Positions 36,864 to 47,370 of a stretch of DNA of 64,000 bases are shown piece after piece; within the stretch, counting starts at the first letter, position 1, and every line of letters starts with the position of its first letter. The position numbers and the translations under genes are program-made. The DNA comes from Pseudomonadota bacterium (GTDB lineage Bacteria > Pseudomonadota > Gammaproteobacteria > Steroidobacterales > Steroidobacteraceae), in the NCBI GenBank assembly GCA_016720075.1, contig JADJXW010000009.1, forward strand, positions 50,001-114,000, given 5' to 3'. The notes beneath the pieces were generated by a model. The model ran no database searches. It was not told the origin of the DNA and saw only the letters and a list, made by a program, of their open reading frames with translations.

Positions 36864-38856
36864 CCGTCACCGGATTCACATAGTGGAACGGCGCCAGGAA
36901 GTTCTTCGGATACAGGTCGAAGAGGAATGAAGGCGGGCGATCCGGCGGATTCGAGGCCGTGATGCCCGGTGGCGCGCGCTGGGCCAGATCCTTCCAGCCC
37001 GTTTCATAGGGCGCAAAATACGTGTTGATCTGCTGGTCCTTCCGGAACAGCCAGCGGCCATTGATCTTCACGAACTCGTTCTCGTACATGCCGCCCATCC
37101 ACATCGAGCTCTTGCGGAAGTTGCCCATCATCGACAGCGCGCGCGAGCGCAGCTTCGCGGTATTTCCATCGGGCATCACGTTGATGACCATCTGGTACTG
37201 CATGTGGTTGTGCAGCACCTCGTCGTCGAGGCCCGCCTGGCCATACAGGTTCAGGTTGCGACGCACGGCCGGCCGCCCGGCATAGATGCCGCGCAGCGCG
37301 ATCTCGATGGTGCCGTCCTCGGCGAACAGGGCGGCCAGTTCATCCCACAGCAGCGTGGCCAGGTAGTAGCCATAGGCCGTCTGGATGTTCTCGATCGAGG
37401 CCCGATCTTCCGTGCGGGCGATCTGGCGCTCGAGGTCCGCGAGAGCGGCGGCGAGCTGCGGCCCGTCGAGCGATGACTTTGGAGCTGTTGCCTGCGCCGC
37501 GGTGCGGGCGCCACGAACGGGATGCGCGTAGTGATAGGGCGTGACAAAGGCCTGATCGTACGTGCTGGCCCGCGGCGAGGGTGCATCTGGCGCCAGCGAC
37601 GGCTCGAAGCGCGAGGCCGGCAGCGACTGCTTGCCCCAGCCCGCCTCGTACGGGGTGATCATGGTGGGGTACAGGTGCAGGCGGCTGATCTTCCACGTGC
37701 CGCTTTCGTTGCGGTATTGGTTTTCGTAGACGCCGGTCTTCCACTCATGGAACTGGCCATGCTGCGCCAGTTGCGCGAACAGGTGCCAGCGACCGCGCGC
37801 GGTCTTGCCATCGGCGGCGACATTCGTGACCGGCTGCAGCTGCATCTGATCGTACAGCCGCCCGGATTGCAGGCCTTCGGGGCCTACGGCGCGCAGGTAG
37901 GCGAGGATGCGTTCGCGGCCGCGGAACACGCCGCGACCCTGGATCTCGATCTCGGCGTCATCCGTGAACAGCGCGGCGGCTTCGCTCCACAGTCCCTTGT
38001 CGATGTAGAAGCCGTAGATCCTCTGCAGATTCTCGATGGTGTCCTGGTCCGCCAGGCGCCGGGCGCGCAACGCGAGGCTGGCCTGCCGGCGGGAAAGCTC
38101 CTGCAGCGAGGCCTTGCCGGTGATCGCCACCGGGTTCAGTGGCAGGAGACCCGGATACTGGCCGCGGAAATGAAATGGCGGCGTGAATGCGCCGGGCCAG
38201 GTCTTGTACTGCTGACTGGGAGGCGAGTCGGGCTTCAGGCGATCGCCCACGAACCTGCCGCCATTCACATCGCCGCTCTTCTGCCATCCGCCCTCGTAGG
38301 GAACGAACAGCGTCTGGAACCAGTGCAGGCCGGCGATCTTCCATACGCCGTTCTGCTTCACGTAGAGGTTTTCGTAGGGTCCTTCGGACCAGAACGCATC
38401 GCGTCCGAGCTGGCCGGAGAGACTCACGGCCCGCCATGTGCCACGGGCCTGCTGGCCGCCCGGCAGCATCGTGATCACCGGCATGAGCTGCAGTTGTTCG
38501 TTCAGCTGGCCGGGCGCCAGGCCCTGCTTGCCGCCGCCCAGCGTGCGGAAATATTCGCGGATGCGCGCGTGGCCGCGATACACGCCGTCGAAGCCGATCT
38601 CGAGGCTGGCGTCGTCGGCGAAGAGGTCGGCGGCGTCATCCCAGCGGCCCTCATCGAGGTAGTAGCCATAGGCGCGCTGCAGGCGCTTGATGGCGTTGAT
38701 GTCCTCGATGCGCTGGGCGCGGGCCTCCAGGTCTGCCAGGCGCTGCTCCAGCGCCGGCAGTGCCGCAGCATCGGCACGGGAGGGCGTTTCAGTTGCACAT
38801 CCAGCCAGCAGCGCGCCGGCAAGCAGCAGCAAGGGCAGGGTGGCGCGCGGGTTCAT
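36826..38856 (-). CDS. Triple SnoaL-like domain lipoprotein
   Basis: A 676-residue lipoprotein (lipobox LLAGC, Cys20) with three tandem SnoaL/NTF2-like domains at about residues 50-230, 270-450 and 480-665. Each repeats a motif series: a helix ending YGYY or YGFY, then LFxDD...IEI, GVYRG/GVFRG/GIYAG, YENxY, a GxW strand, PYExGW, and a closing PFHF/PYHY/PFHY. NTF2-like folds bind or dehydrate, isomerise or hydroxylate small hydrophobic molecules. ATG 38856 overlaps the two-domain gene's stop (ATGA), so translation is coupled. Specific activity is unknown. Confidence 0.85.
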   Translation of the reverse strand: MNPRATLPLLLLAGALLAGCATETPSRADAAALPALEQRLADLEARAQRIEDINAIKRLQRAYGYYLDEGRWDDAADLFADDASLEIGFDGVYRGHARIREYFRTLGGGKQGLAPGQLNEQLQLMPVITMLPGGQQARGTWRAVSLSGQLGRDAFWSEGPYENLYVKQNGVWKIAGLHWFQTLFVPYEGGWQKSGDVNGGRFVGDRLKPDSPPSQQYKTWPGAFTPPFHFRGQYPGLLPLNPVAITGKASLQELSRRQASLALRARRLADQDTIENLQRIYGFYIDKGLWSEAAALFTDDAEIEIQGRGVFRGRERILAYLRAVGPEGLQSGRLYDQMQLQPVTNVAADGKTARGRWHLFAQLAQHGQFHEWKTGVYENQYRNESGTWKISRLHLYPTMITPYEAGWGKQSLPASRFEPSLAPDAPSPRASTYDQAFVTPYHYAHPVRGARTAAQATAPKSSLDGPQLAAALADLERQIARTEDRASIENIQTAYGYYLATLLWDELAALFAEDGTIEIALRGIYAGRPAVRRNLNLYGQAGLDDEVLHNHMQYQMVINVMPDGNTAKLRSRALSMMGNFRKSSMWMGGMYENEFVKINGRWLFRKDQQINTYFAPYETGWKDLAQRAPPGITASNPPDRPPSFLFDLYPKNFLAPFHYVNPVTGSAYREGGPPAR

Positions 38857-40223
38857 CGGCCGCTGACCGGGTTGCGGTAGTGGAATGGCGCCACGAACAC
38901 GGCCGGGTAGGGCTCGTATTCGATGGAATGCGGCATGTCGGGCGGGTAGCCCGGGAAATAATTCATCAGCGGCACGGAGTGCTTGCCCCAGCCCTTGTCG
39001 TAGTCGCTGTAGAACGTCTGGTAGCCGTTCAGCCCCTGGTACTTCCAGACTCCGTGGTCGAGCACGAAGCGGTTCTCGTACACGCCCTCGGCCCACTGGG
39101 CCTGCTGGCCGTTCATGCCGAACATCTCGAACAGGCGCGCGCGGATGTTGGCGCTGTTGCCGTCAGCAGCCACGGTGATCACCGGCTGAAGCTGCATGTG
39201 CGTGAACAGGCGCCCATCGGTGGGCGCACCCAGCCGCCGCATGTATTCATAGATGCGGTCGCTGCCGATGAATACGCCGCGGCCCAGGATCTCGAGCGTG
39301 GCGTCTTCGGTGAACAGCACGGAGGTGGCGTCCTGCATCGACATGTCGGCGTAGTAGCCGTAGGCGCTTTCGAGGTTCTCGAGCGAGTCCACGGCCTTCA
39401 GCCGCTTCAGCTTCAGTTCCAGCGCGCGGACCTGGGCCTCCAGCTGGGTTGCCGTGCGCGGCGCGTTGGCGGCAGGCGCCGGCGCGCTGACGCTGTTGGG
39501 CGGCGCCACGCGATAGCTGTCGGGCCCCTGCGCGTAGTGCATGGGCATGATGTAGCGCGTCGGCCAGGTCGGATGGCGCTCGGCCGTTGGCCGGTCAGGC
39601 CGGGCAGTGGACTTGCCGAAGCGATCGTTGAGCGCGGCCGTCGTGCGCGTCCAGCCGGACTCGTAGGGCGCATAGAAGCGCACATACAGATGCAGCTTTG
39701 CGATCTTCCACACGCCGCCCTGTTTCACGTATTCGTTCTCGTAGACCCCGGCGCCCCAGTTGGCGCCCTGGTTGAAAACCCCGTCCTGCATGAAGGCGCG
39801 CCAACGCGCCTGCGCGCGCTGGCCGTCGGCCGACAGCGTGATGACGGGCGAGAGCTGCAGCTGGTTGTTGAGCTGTCCCTGCACCAGGCCCTGTCTGCCG
39901 CCCGTCAGTCCGAGGAAATAGCGACGGATGCTGGCCTTGCCCGCGTAAACGCCGTGGGGCTCCACTTCCAGCGTCGCATCGTCGGCAAACAGGTCAGCGA
40001 CGTGATCCCACAGCGCCTCGTCATAGTAGTAGCCGTACATCTGCTGCAGGTTGCGCAGCTGGTTGTAGTCGTCGACGCGAGTGGCCTGCGCATCGATGGA
40101 GGCGATGCGGTCGGCGATACGCTGGTAGCGCGCGGTCAGGTCAACCGGGCGCGGCGCGGCCGGCGCCTGGGCCAATGCGGAACTGCTTGCCGCAAACAGT
40201 GCGATCAGAGGAAGGATCTTCAT
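38853..40223 (-). CDS. Double SnoaL-like domain exported protein
   Basis: A 456-residue protein with a signal peptide (cleavage near ALAQA, residue 20) and two SnoaL/NTF2-like domains, about residues 50-235 and 290-455. The same series recurs twice: YGYYYD/YGYYAD, LFADDATLEV/LFTEDATLEI, GVYAG/GVFIG, YENEY/YENRF, GVWK, YESGW/YDKGW. It ends PFHYRNPVSGR, the same closing motif as its neighbours. It overlaps both flanking SnoaL genes by four bases. Periplasmic location expected; substrate unknown. Confidence 0.85.
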   Translation of the reverse strand: MKILPLIALFAASSSALAQAPAAPRPVDLTARYQRIADRIASIDAQATRVDDYNQLRNLQQMYGYYYDEALWDHVADLFADDATLEVEPHGVYAGKASIRRYFLGLTGGRQGLVQGQLNNQLQLSPVITLSADGQRAQARWRAFMQDGVFNQGANWGAGVYENEYVKQGGVWKIAKLHLYVRFYAPYESGWTRTTAALNDRFGKSTARPDRPTAERHPTWPTRYIMPMHYAQGPDSYRVAPPNSVSAPAPAANAPRTATQLEAQVRALELKLKRLKAVDSLENLESAYGYYADMSMQDATSVLFTEDATLEILGRGVFIGSDRIYEYMRRLGAPTDGRLFTHMQLQPVITVAADGNSANIRARLFEMFGMNGQQAQWAEGVYENRFVLDHGVWKYQGLNGYQTFYSDYDKGWGKHSVPLMNYFPGYPPDMPHSIEYEPYPAVFVAPFHYRNPVSGR

Positions 40224-40981
40224 GGTGCGCTCCCTGCAGGCGGGTAGTCCCACGCAACGGGTTGCCCGGATACCGGATTCAGGAAATGGAAGGGAGGCAG
40301 GTGGAATTGCGGGAACGACTGGTACTTTTCCGAAGGCGGCCGGTCTGGCGGCAGTTCGGCCAGCGGGCCCGCGGCGGGGAATGACTTGCGATGCCAGCCC
40401 TGGTCGTAGGAGCCGCGCATCGTCGTGTACCAGTGCAGGCGGCTGATCCGCCACGATCCGGCTTCCTTCACGTATTCGTTCTCGTAGGGGCCTTCTTCCC
40501 AGTGGCCGTCCTGGCCGTGCACGCCGCCCATCACCAGCGAGCGCCAGCGCGCCTTGGCTGTTTTGCCATCCGGGGCGACGCTGATCACGGCCTGCATTGC
40601 CGGGGTTTCACGCAGTTCACCGGGCGCCGTCCGCGCTCCGCTGGCCGCGAGGAAGGCCTCGATGCGAGGCCGGCCCAGGTACACACCCTGCTGGGCGTAT
40701 TCGATCGAGGCAGTGGGACTGCTGGAGAACAGCGAGGCTGCTTCGCGCGCCATGCCCTCGCTCACATAGTGAGCCCATTGCTGCTGCAGGCGCTCGATGG
40801 CCTTGTGATCCTCGATGAGTTCGATCTGTCGCTGCATGGAGGCCAGCTTCGCCTCGAGGATCTGCACGCGCCGCTCCTCGGTGATCAGGCGGCTGTCGGT
40901 GACGACGGGGTCACTGGCCTGAATTGGAACGGATGCCAGCGCGCAGCCAACAAGTGCCAGTGCCAGGTTGGTTCTTCTCAT
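40220..40981 (-). CDS. Single SnoaL-like domain exported protein
   Basis: A 253-residue protein with a signal peptide (to about residue 22), a short predicted coiled coil (ILEAKLASMQRQIELIEDH) and one SnoaL/NTF2-like domain. It shares GVYLGRPRIEAFL, PYENEYVKEAG, SWRISRLHWY, YDQGW and PPFHFLNPVSG with its two- and three-domain neighbours, but the YGYY motif is replaced by AHYVSEG and the LFxDD motif by LFSSS. If acidic or tyrosine residues there are catalytic, this copy may be inactive or regulatory. It is first of the three SnoaL genes. Confidence 0.82.
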   Translation of the reverse strand: MRRTNLALALVGCALASVPIQASDPVVTDSRLITEERRVQILEAKLASMQRQIELIEDHKAIERLQQQWAHYVSEGMAREAASLFSSSPTASIEYAQQGVYLGRPRIEAFLAASGARTAPGELRETPAMQAVISVAPDGKTAKARWRSLVMGGVHGQDGHWEEGPYENEYVKEAGSWRISRLHWYTTMRGSYDQGWHRKSFPAAGPLAELPPDRPPSEKYQSFPQFHLPPFHFLNPVSGQPVAWDYPPAGSAP

Positions 40982-41030
40982 CAGGCGTCCCCCGCGTTTG
41001 TCGAAGGCCGATATTACCGCAGGCGTTGCG

Positions 41031-42656
<1,626 letters not shown>

Positions 42657-42669
42657 GCAGGCAACTCCG

Positions 42670-43980
42670 TTATTTTCCGGCTTTTGACAGGCCGACCATG
42701 GCCACCGCGGCAACCAGGGCCGGCAGCGCGAGCAGCGTCAGCAGGTTCTGGGTCGTCATGCCGCCCGCCATCAGCGCCCCGCCCAGCAGCGGCGCCACGA
42801 ACGCGCCGACTCGCGCGGCAGCCGATCCCCAGCCCGTGCCGGTCGACAGGATGGCCGCAGGATAGTAGCGCGTGCCCAGCGACGGCAGCGCGAACTGCGC
42901 GCCCCCGATGCAGGCGCCGATGACCAGCAGCAGCGCGCCCCAGGTCCAGAAGCCGGAGGGCGCCACGAGGAACAGCAGCAACGAAGCGGCGCTCACGAGG
43001 AACCCGACCAGCAGGATGCGTTCGCCGCCGAGGCGGTCCATCAGCCAGGCCAGCAGCAGCCCGCCCAGGATGCCACCGGCCTGGTTGAAGGCCACGGCCT
43101 GCTGCGCCTGCGATGCGCTCCATCCGGCAGCCAGCAGCAGCGTAGGCAGCCAGCTCACCAGCAGATAAAGGATGAAGGCATTCATCGCGAAGGCGAGCCA
43201 TAGCCACAGCGTGCGCAGGCGATAGCTGGGCGCGAACAGGTCGCGCATGCCTCCCGAGGAGACATCCGGCGGGGGCGCGACGTACACCGTGGCCGGATCA
43301 ACGGCCGGTGCGATGCGCCGGAGTATGCGGGCGATCGAGGCATGTCCCGGACGACGATGCAGCAGGAACTTCAGTGATTCGGGCGTGACCAGCAGCAGCA
43401 GCGCGGCGGCGATGGGCAGGACGCCACCGACCAGGAACGGGCCCTGCCAGCCCAGCCTCGCCACGATCCATGGCGCGGACAGGCCCGCCACCAGCGCGCC
43501 GGTGGCGGTGTTGCAGTACATCGCGGTTACCAGCGCCGAGCGGCGCGCGCGCGGCGCATAGTCGGCGGTCAGCGCGATGGCATTGGGCATGCTCACGCCC
43601 AGCCCGATGCCGGTGATGAAGCGGAACACCGCCAGCTGCGTGACGTTCTGCGCGCCGGCGCAGGCCAGGGCGCCGATGCCCACGGCGATCAGCGAAAGCA
43701 CCAGCATTGCGCGCCGACCGTAGCGATCCCCCAGCGGGGCGAGGAAGGCGGCGCCCAGTCCCATGCCGAACAGCGAGGCGGACAACGCCGCGCTGAACTG
43801 GGGAGGTGGCAGTCCCCAGGCCTGTGAGAGCGCCGGCACGGTCAGCGCCATCACCTGCAGGTCGAAGCCGTCGAAGACCACGGACAGCGCGCACACCACG
43901 ATGACGAAGATCTGGGTTCCCGACAGCGGCCGCGAATCGATCAGGTCCTGGATTTCCACCCGTGCAGCCGCGTTCGCCAT
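42670..43980 (-). CDS. MFS transporter, aromatic acid:H+ symporter (AAHS) family
   Basis: A 436-residue transporter with 12 predicted membrane helices. The early sequence VVFDGFDLQVMALTVPAL and GMGLGAAFLAPLGDRYGRRAML match the 4-hydroxybenzoate/protocatechuate transporter (PcaK) family, including the DGFD motif in helix 1. It is the first gene of the leftward transporter-SnoaL operon, with a G-rich ribosome binding site. Aromatic acid import is the family expectation; the precise substrate is unknown. Confidence 0.87.
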   Translation of the reverse strand: MANAAARVEIQDLIDSRPLSGTQIFVIVVCALSVVFDGFDLQVMALTVPALSQAWGLPPPQFSAALSASLFGMGLGAAFLAPLGDRYGRRAMLVLSLIAVGIGALACAGAQNVTQLAVFRFITGIGLGVSMPNAIALTADYAPRARRSALVTAMYCNTATGALVAGLSAPWIVARLGWQGPFLVGGVLPIAAALLLLVTPESLKFLLHRRPGHASIARILRRIAPAVDPATVYVAPPPDVSSGGMRDLFAPSYRLRTLWLWLAFAMNAFILYLLVSWLPTLLLAAGWSASQAQQAVAFNQAGGILGGLLLAWLMDRLGGERILLVGFLVSAASLLLFLVAPSGFWTWGALLLVIGACIGGAQFALPSLGTRYYPAAILSTGTGWGSAAARVGAFVAPLLGGALMAGGMTTQNLLTLLALPALVAAVAMVGLSKAGK

Positions 43981-44122
43981 GAGCCCCCCTTATGTAGCCA
44001 CACTACCTCATGGCGACGGCGCAGAGAACTGCCGGCAAACGGGCATTGCGCACGGCTTGCCTGGAGCCAGGCGTGATATATCGGCGGGTATCGAAAACCG
44101 CAATGAAACCCTTCTTTACCTA

Positions 44123-44683
44123 ATGCGAACCGCCCCCCGACATGAACTGGTGTTGCTTGCCCTGCTTGCGTTGTATGCGCCGTTGCTGGCGGCAGGCATC
44201 CAGAAGTGGACCGATGCCAACGGCAATGTCCACTACGGTGATGCCCCGCCACCGGGCGCAAATACCCAGTCGGTGCGCGTGAACGCGCCGCCGCCCAGCC
44301 GCAATCCGGCGCCGGTTTACGCGCCGGTACCTGCTCCCGCGCAGACTCCCGCGAACCCGCGCAGCGTTGCGGATGAAAGGCAGGCACGTATCGACGAGGT
44401 CAATCGCCGCAATCGCGATGGCATTTCAGCCATGGCGGCCGCGCAGGCGCGAACCCAGGCGCTGAACGACAAGGCGCTGCTCGACAAGTGCAGGTCACAG
44501 CGCAACAGTTACTGCAACGATGGCGCGGATGCGATCCGCCAGAAGAACTACGACCGTGAACTCATGCAGCAGGCAGCGCAGCAGGGCGCCGCGCTGGAGC
44601 AGGGGCGGGTGATTCCGCCGGCGCAGCGCATCCAGCCCACGGCGCCTTGCCAGTGGCCGCAGACCTGCACCAGCAGAAAGTAG
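44123..44683 (+). CDS. DUF4124 domain exported protein
   Basis: A 186-residue protein with a signal peptide (to about residue 23), then the short DUF4124 motif GIQKWTDANGNVHYGDAPPPG (residues about 24-44). A Pro-rich spacer and a charged helical C-terminus with four Cys follow. DUF4124 is frequent in gammaproteobacterial envelope proteins of unknown function. It is divergent from the AAHS transporter gene. Confidence 0.85.
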   Translation: MRTAPRHELVLLALLALYAPLLAAGIQKWTDANGNVHYGDAPPPGANTQSVRVNAPPPSRNPAPVYAPVPAPAQTPANPRSVADERQARIDEVNRRNRDGISAMAAAQARTQALNDKALLDKCRSQRNSYCNDGADAIRQKNYDRELMQQAAQQGAALEQGRVIPPAQRIQPTAPCQWPQTCTSRK

Positions 44684-44693
44684 GGCGCGCGAA

Positions 44694-44727
44694 CTTCCGC
44701 GAGGGCGCGGTGGGGCGCTCGCGGAAG
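44694..44727. terminator. Perfect 10-bp hairpin after the DUF4124 gene
   Basis: CTTCCGCGAG (44694-44703) and CTCGCGGAAG (44718-44727) pair perfectly around a 14-base loop, eleven bases after the DUF4124 stop. There is no T-run, so termination efficiency is uncertain. The remaining 145 bases to the RRM gene show no other gene. Confidence 0.5.
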
Positions 44728-44872
44728 CCGTTCCCCGGAATCCCGACGGCATGCGGCCTGCTGCGGTAGGATGAAAAGCGTTCGCTAGTCTTCGACTCAC
44801 CTCAAGCCTTCAAGTGCCTGCGAACGCGCCCTTGGCCCATGCCACTTGGGCGATCTCACTGCAGGAATCTCA

Positions 44873-45157
44873 ATGACCAAGCTCTTCGTGGGCAATTTGC
44901 CGGAATCCGCCACGGATTCCGCCCTGGGTGCGCTGTTTGCCGCGCACGGCAAGGTGGAAAGCGTGGAGCGGATCATCGATCGGGCGACGGGACTGCCGCG
45001 TGGCTTCGGCTTCGTCGACATGGCGGCCCAGGATGCGGCTCGTGCCATCCAGAACATCAACGGACAGGATTTCGAGGGCCGCACGCTGAAGGTCAGCGAG
45101 GCGGAGGAACGTCCCGCCCAGGGCGACAAGAAGCGGCGCAGGCCGAATCGCCACTGA
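44873..45157 (+). CDS. RNA recognition motif (RRM) protein
   Basis: A 94-residue single-RRM protein. RNP2 is KLFVGNLPE at the N-terminus and RNP1 is RGFGFVDM near residue 46, with the remaining RRM strands in the right places. A basic tail (KKRRRPNRH) follows. Such bacterial RRM proteins bind single-stranded RNA and are often cold-induced. An AGGAA site precedes ATG 44873. Confidence 0.93.
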   Translation: MTKLFVGNLPESATDSALGALFAAHGKVESVERIIDRATGLPRGFGFVDMAAQDAARAIQNINGQDFEGRTLKVSEAEERPAQGDKKRRRPNRH

Positions 45158-45167
45158 AGGAGGGTGC

Positions 45168-45584
45168 ATGGATAACGTAACCCTTGGCCTGGCTTTCGCG
45201 CGACTGGGCGCCCAGGTGGCAGGACGGCGACCATTGTGCGCCACCGCGCAGGATGGCAGCCTGGTGCTGGTGTGCCAGTCCTCCGGCTTCAGCCGCCCCG
45301 ATTCCAATGTGCTGCGCTACTCGGCAAGCCTTTCGCAGACCACCGCCGGTCGAGCCCAGATCGAGGCGCTGCGCCAGGGGCTGGTTGCGGCCACATCAGC
45401 CGGCACCCCGGTGCGGCTGATCATCCAGACGCCAAGCACCGGCAGGTTCCCGAGTCGGGTTCACATGCGCGCGGACCTGGTGGGCAGCGTTGCCGGATTC
45501 GACGGCGATGCATACAGCGTGGATTTCGTGCGATTGTCCGGTGAGCAGCCGGATCCGCCGCCCCGCACCCGCCGCAAGAGCTGA
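45168..45584 (+). CDS. Conserved-looking small protein of unknown function
   Basis: 138 residues, no signal peptide or membrane helix, Pro/Arg-rich tail (PDPPPRTRRKS). A strong AAGGAGG ribosome binding site lies seven bases before the ATG, and codon use is normal, so it is probably real. It is ten bases after the RRM gene and 12 before the next unknown. No family recognised. Confidence 0.75.
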   Translation: MDNVTLGLAFARLGAQVAGRRPLCATAQDGSLVLVCQSSGFSRPDSNVLRYSASLSQTTAGRAQIEALRQGLVAATSAGTPVRLIIQTPSTGRFPSRVHMRADLVGSVAGFDGDAYSVDFVRLSGEQPDPPPRTRRKS

Positions 45585-45596
45585 GCGAGACAATTC

Positions 45597-45896
45597 ATGG
45601 CAGCAGACGTCCTGATGGCCAACGTGACTTCCGATACCGTCGGCGCCGGCGTGTCGCTGCGCATCGTCGGCACCCAGATTCCCCCGGCAAAGATGTCCGT
45701 CCAGGTCGCCATCACCGGCAGGGCCCGGGTGCAGATCCAGGGCCGGCTTCACAAGGAAGCTCCGTGGGCTGACATCGGCGAAAAGCTCGAGCAGTCCTGC
45801 CTGGTCTACATGGATCCGATCTGGCAGCTGCGCACGGTGAGCACCGATGTGGGTCCGGAATCATCCGTGTCGGTCTGGGCGGCCTGGGGCATCTGA
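45597..45896 (+). CDS. Small protein of unknown function
   Basis: 99 residues predicted as largely beta-stranded with alternating hydrophobic residues (VSLRIVGTQIPPAKMSVQVAITGRARVQIQG region). No signal peptide. It directly follows another unknown gene and precedes the desaturase. No homologous family is recognised; it could be a small cytoplasmic binding protein. Coding status is supported by spacing and codon use only. Confidence 0.65.
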   Translation: MAADVLMANVTSDTVGAGVSLRIVGTQIPPAKMSVQVAITGRARVQIQGRLHKEAPWADIGEKLEQSCLVYMDPIWQLRTVSTDVGPESSVSVWAAWGI

Positions 45897-45913
45897 GCCG
45901 GCACACATACCCG

Positions 45914-46921
45914 ATGCACTCCGAACCCTCTACATGGCAGGAGATCATCGCGAGGCATCGCCTGCCCAATGCCTGGAAGGCCTCGTGGCAGCTTCTGAAC
46001 AGCCTGGGCTCCTACGTGCTGGTGTGGGTGCTGTTCTATTACGCCCATTCCATCTCCTGGTGGCTGGTTCCACCGCTGGCCGTGCTGGGCGCGGGCCTGC
46101 TGGTTCGCGCGTTCATCATCTTTCACGACTGTGGCCATGGTTCGTTCTTCGCCTCCCGCGTTGCCAACGACTTCTGGGGCTGCATCTGCGGCGTGCTGAC
46201 CTTCACGCCCTACTACCAGTGGCGTGGCGAACACGCGATTCACCATGGAACGGCAGGTGACCTGGACAGGCGGGGCACCGGTGACGTGTGGACGATGACC
46301 GTGCGGGAATACCTGGCCGCATCGCGCTATCGCAGGTTCGCCTATCGGCTGGCGCGCAATCCTATCGTGCTGTTCATCATCGGCCCACTGGTGCTGTTCC
46401 TGTTCCTGCAGCGCATGCCTGACAAGAAAGATGGCGTGCGCGAGCGGCACTCGGTGTGGTGGATGAACGTGGCGCTGCTGCTGGTGGGGGCGGCGATGTC
46501 GATGGTCTTCGGGTTCTGGACCTACGTGGTGTTCCAGGTCGCCATCCTGACGCTGGCCGGCAGCGCCGGCGTGTGGCTGTTCTATGTGCAGCACCAGTTC
46601 GAGGATGCCTACTGGGAGCGCGGCGAGAACTGGGACTACACCGTGGCGGCGCTCAAGGGCAGTTCCTATTTCAAGCTGCCCCGAGTGTTGCAGTGGTTCT
46701 CCGGCAACATCGGCTTTCACCACATCCATCACCTGGGTCCGCGGATTCCCAACTACAACCTCGAGCACTGCCACAATTCCGAGCCGCTGTTCCGCGACAT
46801 CAGGCCGCTGACGCTCTCGGACAGCATCCGCACGCTGGGCCTGCGGTTGTGGGATGAGTCCTCGAGAAGGCTGGTGGGATTCCGAAGCCTGAAGCAGCCG
46901 CGTTCTTCGGGCCAGTCCTGA
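45914..46921 (+). CDS. Fatty acid desaturase (membrane di-iron)
   Basis: A 335-residue integral-membrane desaturase using a di-iron centre and O2. The three histidine boxes are HDCGHG near residue 72, HAIHH near 109 and HHIHH near 275, separated by hydrophobic spans. The length and the NYNLEHCHNSEP segment after box three fit acyl-lipid omega/Delta-12-type enzymes. Regiospecificity cannot be assigned. Proximity to an RRM protein could suggest cold adaptation, as inference only. Confidence 0.92.
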   Translation: MHSEPSTWQEIIARHRLPNAWKASWQLLNSLGSYVLVWVLFYYAHSISWWLVPPLAVLGAGLLVRAFIIFHDCGHGSFFASRVANDFWGCICGVLTFTPYYQWRGEHAIHHGTAGDLDRRGTGDVWTMTVREYLAASRYRRFAYRLARNPIVLFIIGPLVLFLFLQRMPDKKDGVRERHSVWWMNVALLLVGAAMSMVFGFWTYVVFQVAILTLAGSAGVWLFYVQHQFEDAYWERGENWDYTVAALKGSSYFKLPRVLQWFSGNIGFHHIHHLGPRIPNYNLEHCHNSEPLFRDIRPLTLSDSIRTLGLRLWDESSRRLVGFRSLKQPRSSGQS

Positions 46922-46938
46922 CGCTCGACTCGCTGCCC

Positions 46939-47370
46939 TCAGCGCCCCTTCGGGCGGGCCGCGGAATCCAGGATGGCCTTCAGCGTGGGCGCATCCTTCA
47001 CCGCCGGCGCATCAGGCTTGAACGTGCGAATGAAGGCATAGATATCGCGCACCTGTGCATCGCTGAGCGCCGAGGCCGGATAGTTGGGCATTCGTGTCGA
47101 CGGCAGCAGCGGCGCCTGATCCGCGCGCAGGCGCAGGAACATGGTGAATGTCCCCAGGTCGCTGATCAGCGGACTGCCAGTCGCCACCAGATCGCGGGCG
47201 CCGGTATTGCCGTTGAAGCCATGACAGCCGTAGCAACCGTGATCGTGGTAGAGCTGCTTGCCGCGTGCCGCGTCGCCCGCGGTGTCGGCCGCCAACACGG
47301 GGACTGCCAGTGCCATGGCGCCGCAGAGCGTCCAGAATGCCCTGATGATTCCGATGCAGTTGGTGTTCAT
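46939..47370 (-). CDS. Class I cytochrome c, coupled to a ThDP enzyme
   Basis: A 143-residue periplasmic monohaem cytochrome with signal peptide (to about residue 27) and haem site CYGCH near residue 46. A candidate axial Met is in STRMPNYPASALSDAQVRDIYAFI, the standard C-terminal cytochrome c helix. Its ATG overlaps the stop of the Tat-exported ThDP enzyme (ATGA, 47367-47370), implying coupled synthesis and perhaps electron transfer between the two. Confidence 0.92.
   Translation of the reverse strand: MNTNCIGIIRAFWTLCGAMALAVPVLAADTAGDAARGKQLYHDHGCYGCHGFNGNTGARDLVATGSPLISDLGTFTMFLRLRADQAPLLPSTRMPNYPASALSDAQVRDIYAFIRTFKPDAPAVKDAPTLKAILDSAARPKGR

Noticed and set aside
37522..40247. Plus-strand open frames of 450-495 codons opposite the SnoaL genes
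   Set aside because: Repeated motif conservation and signal peptides are all on the minus strand; the plus-strand frames mirror the repeats only because the DNA repeats.
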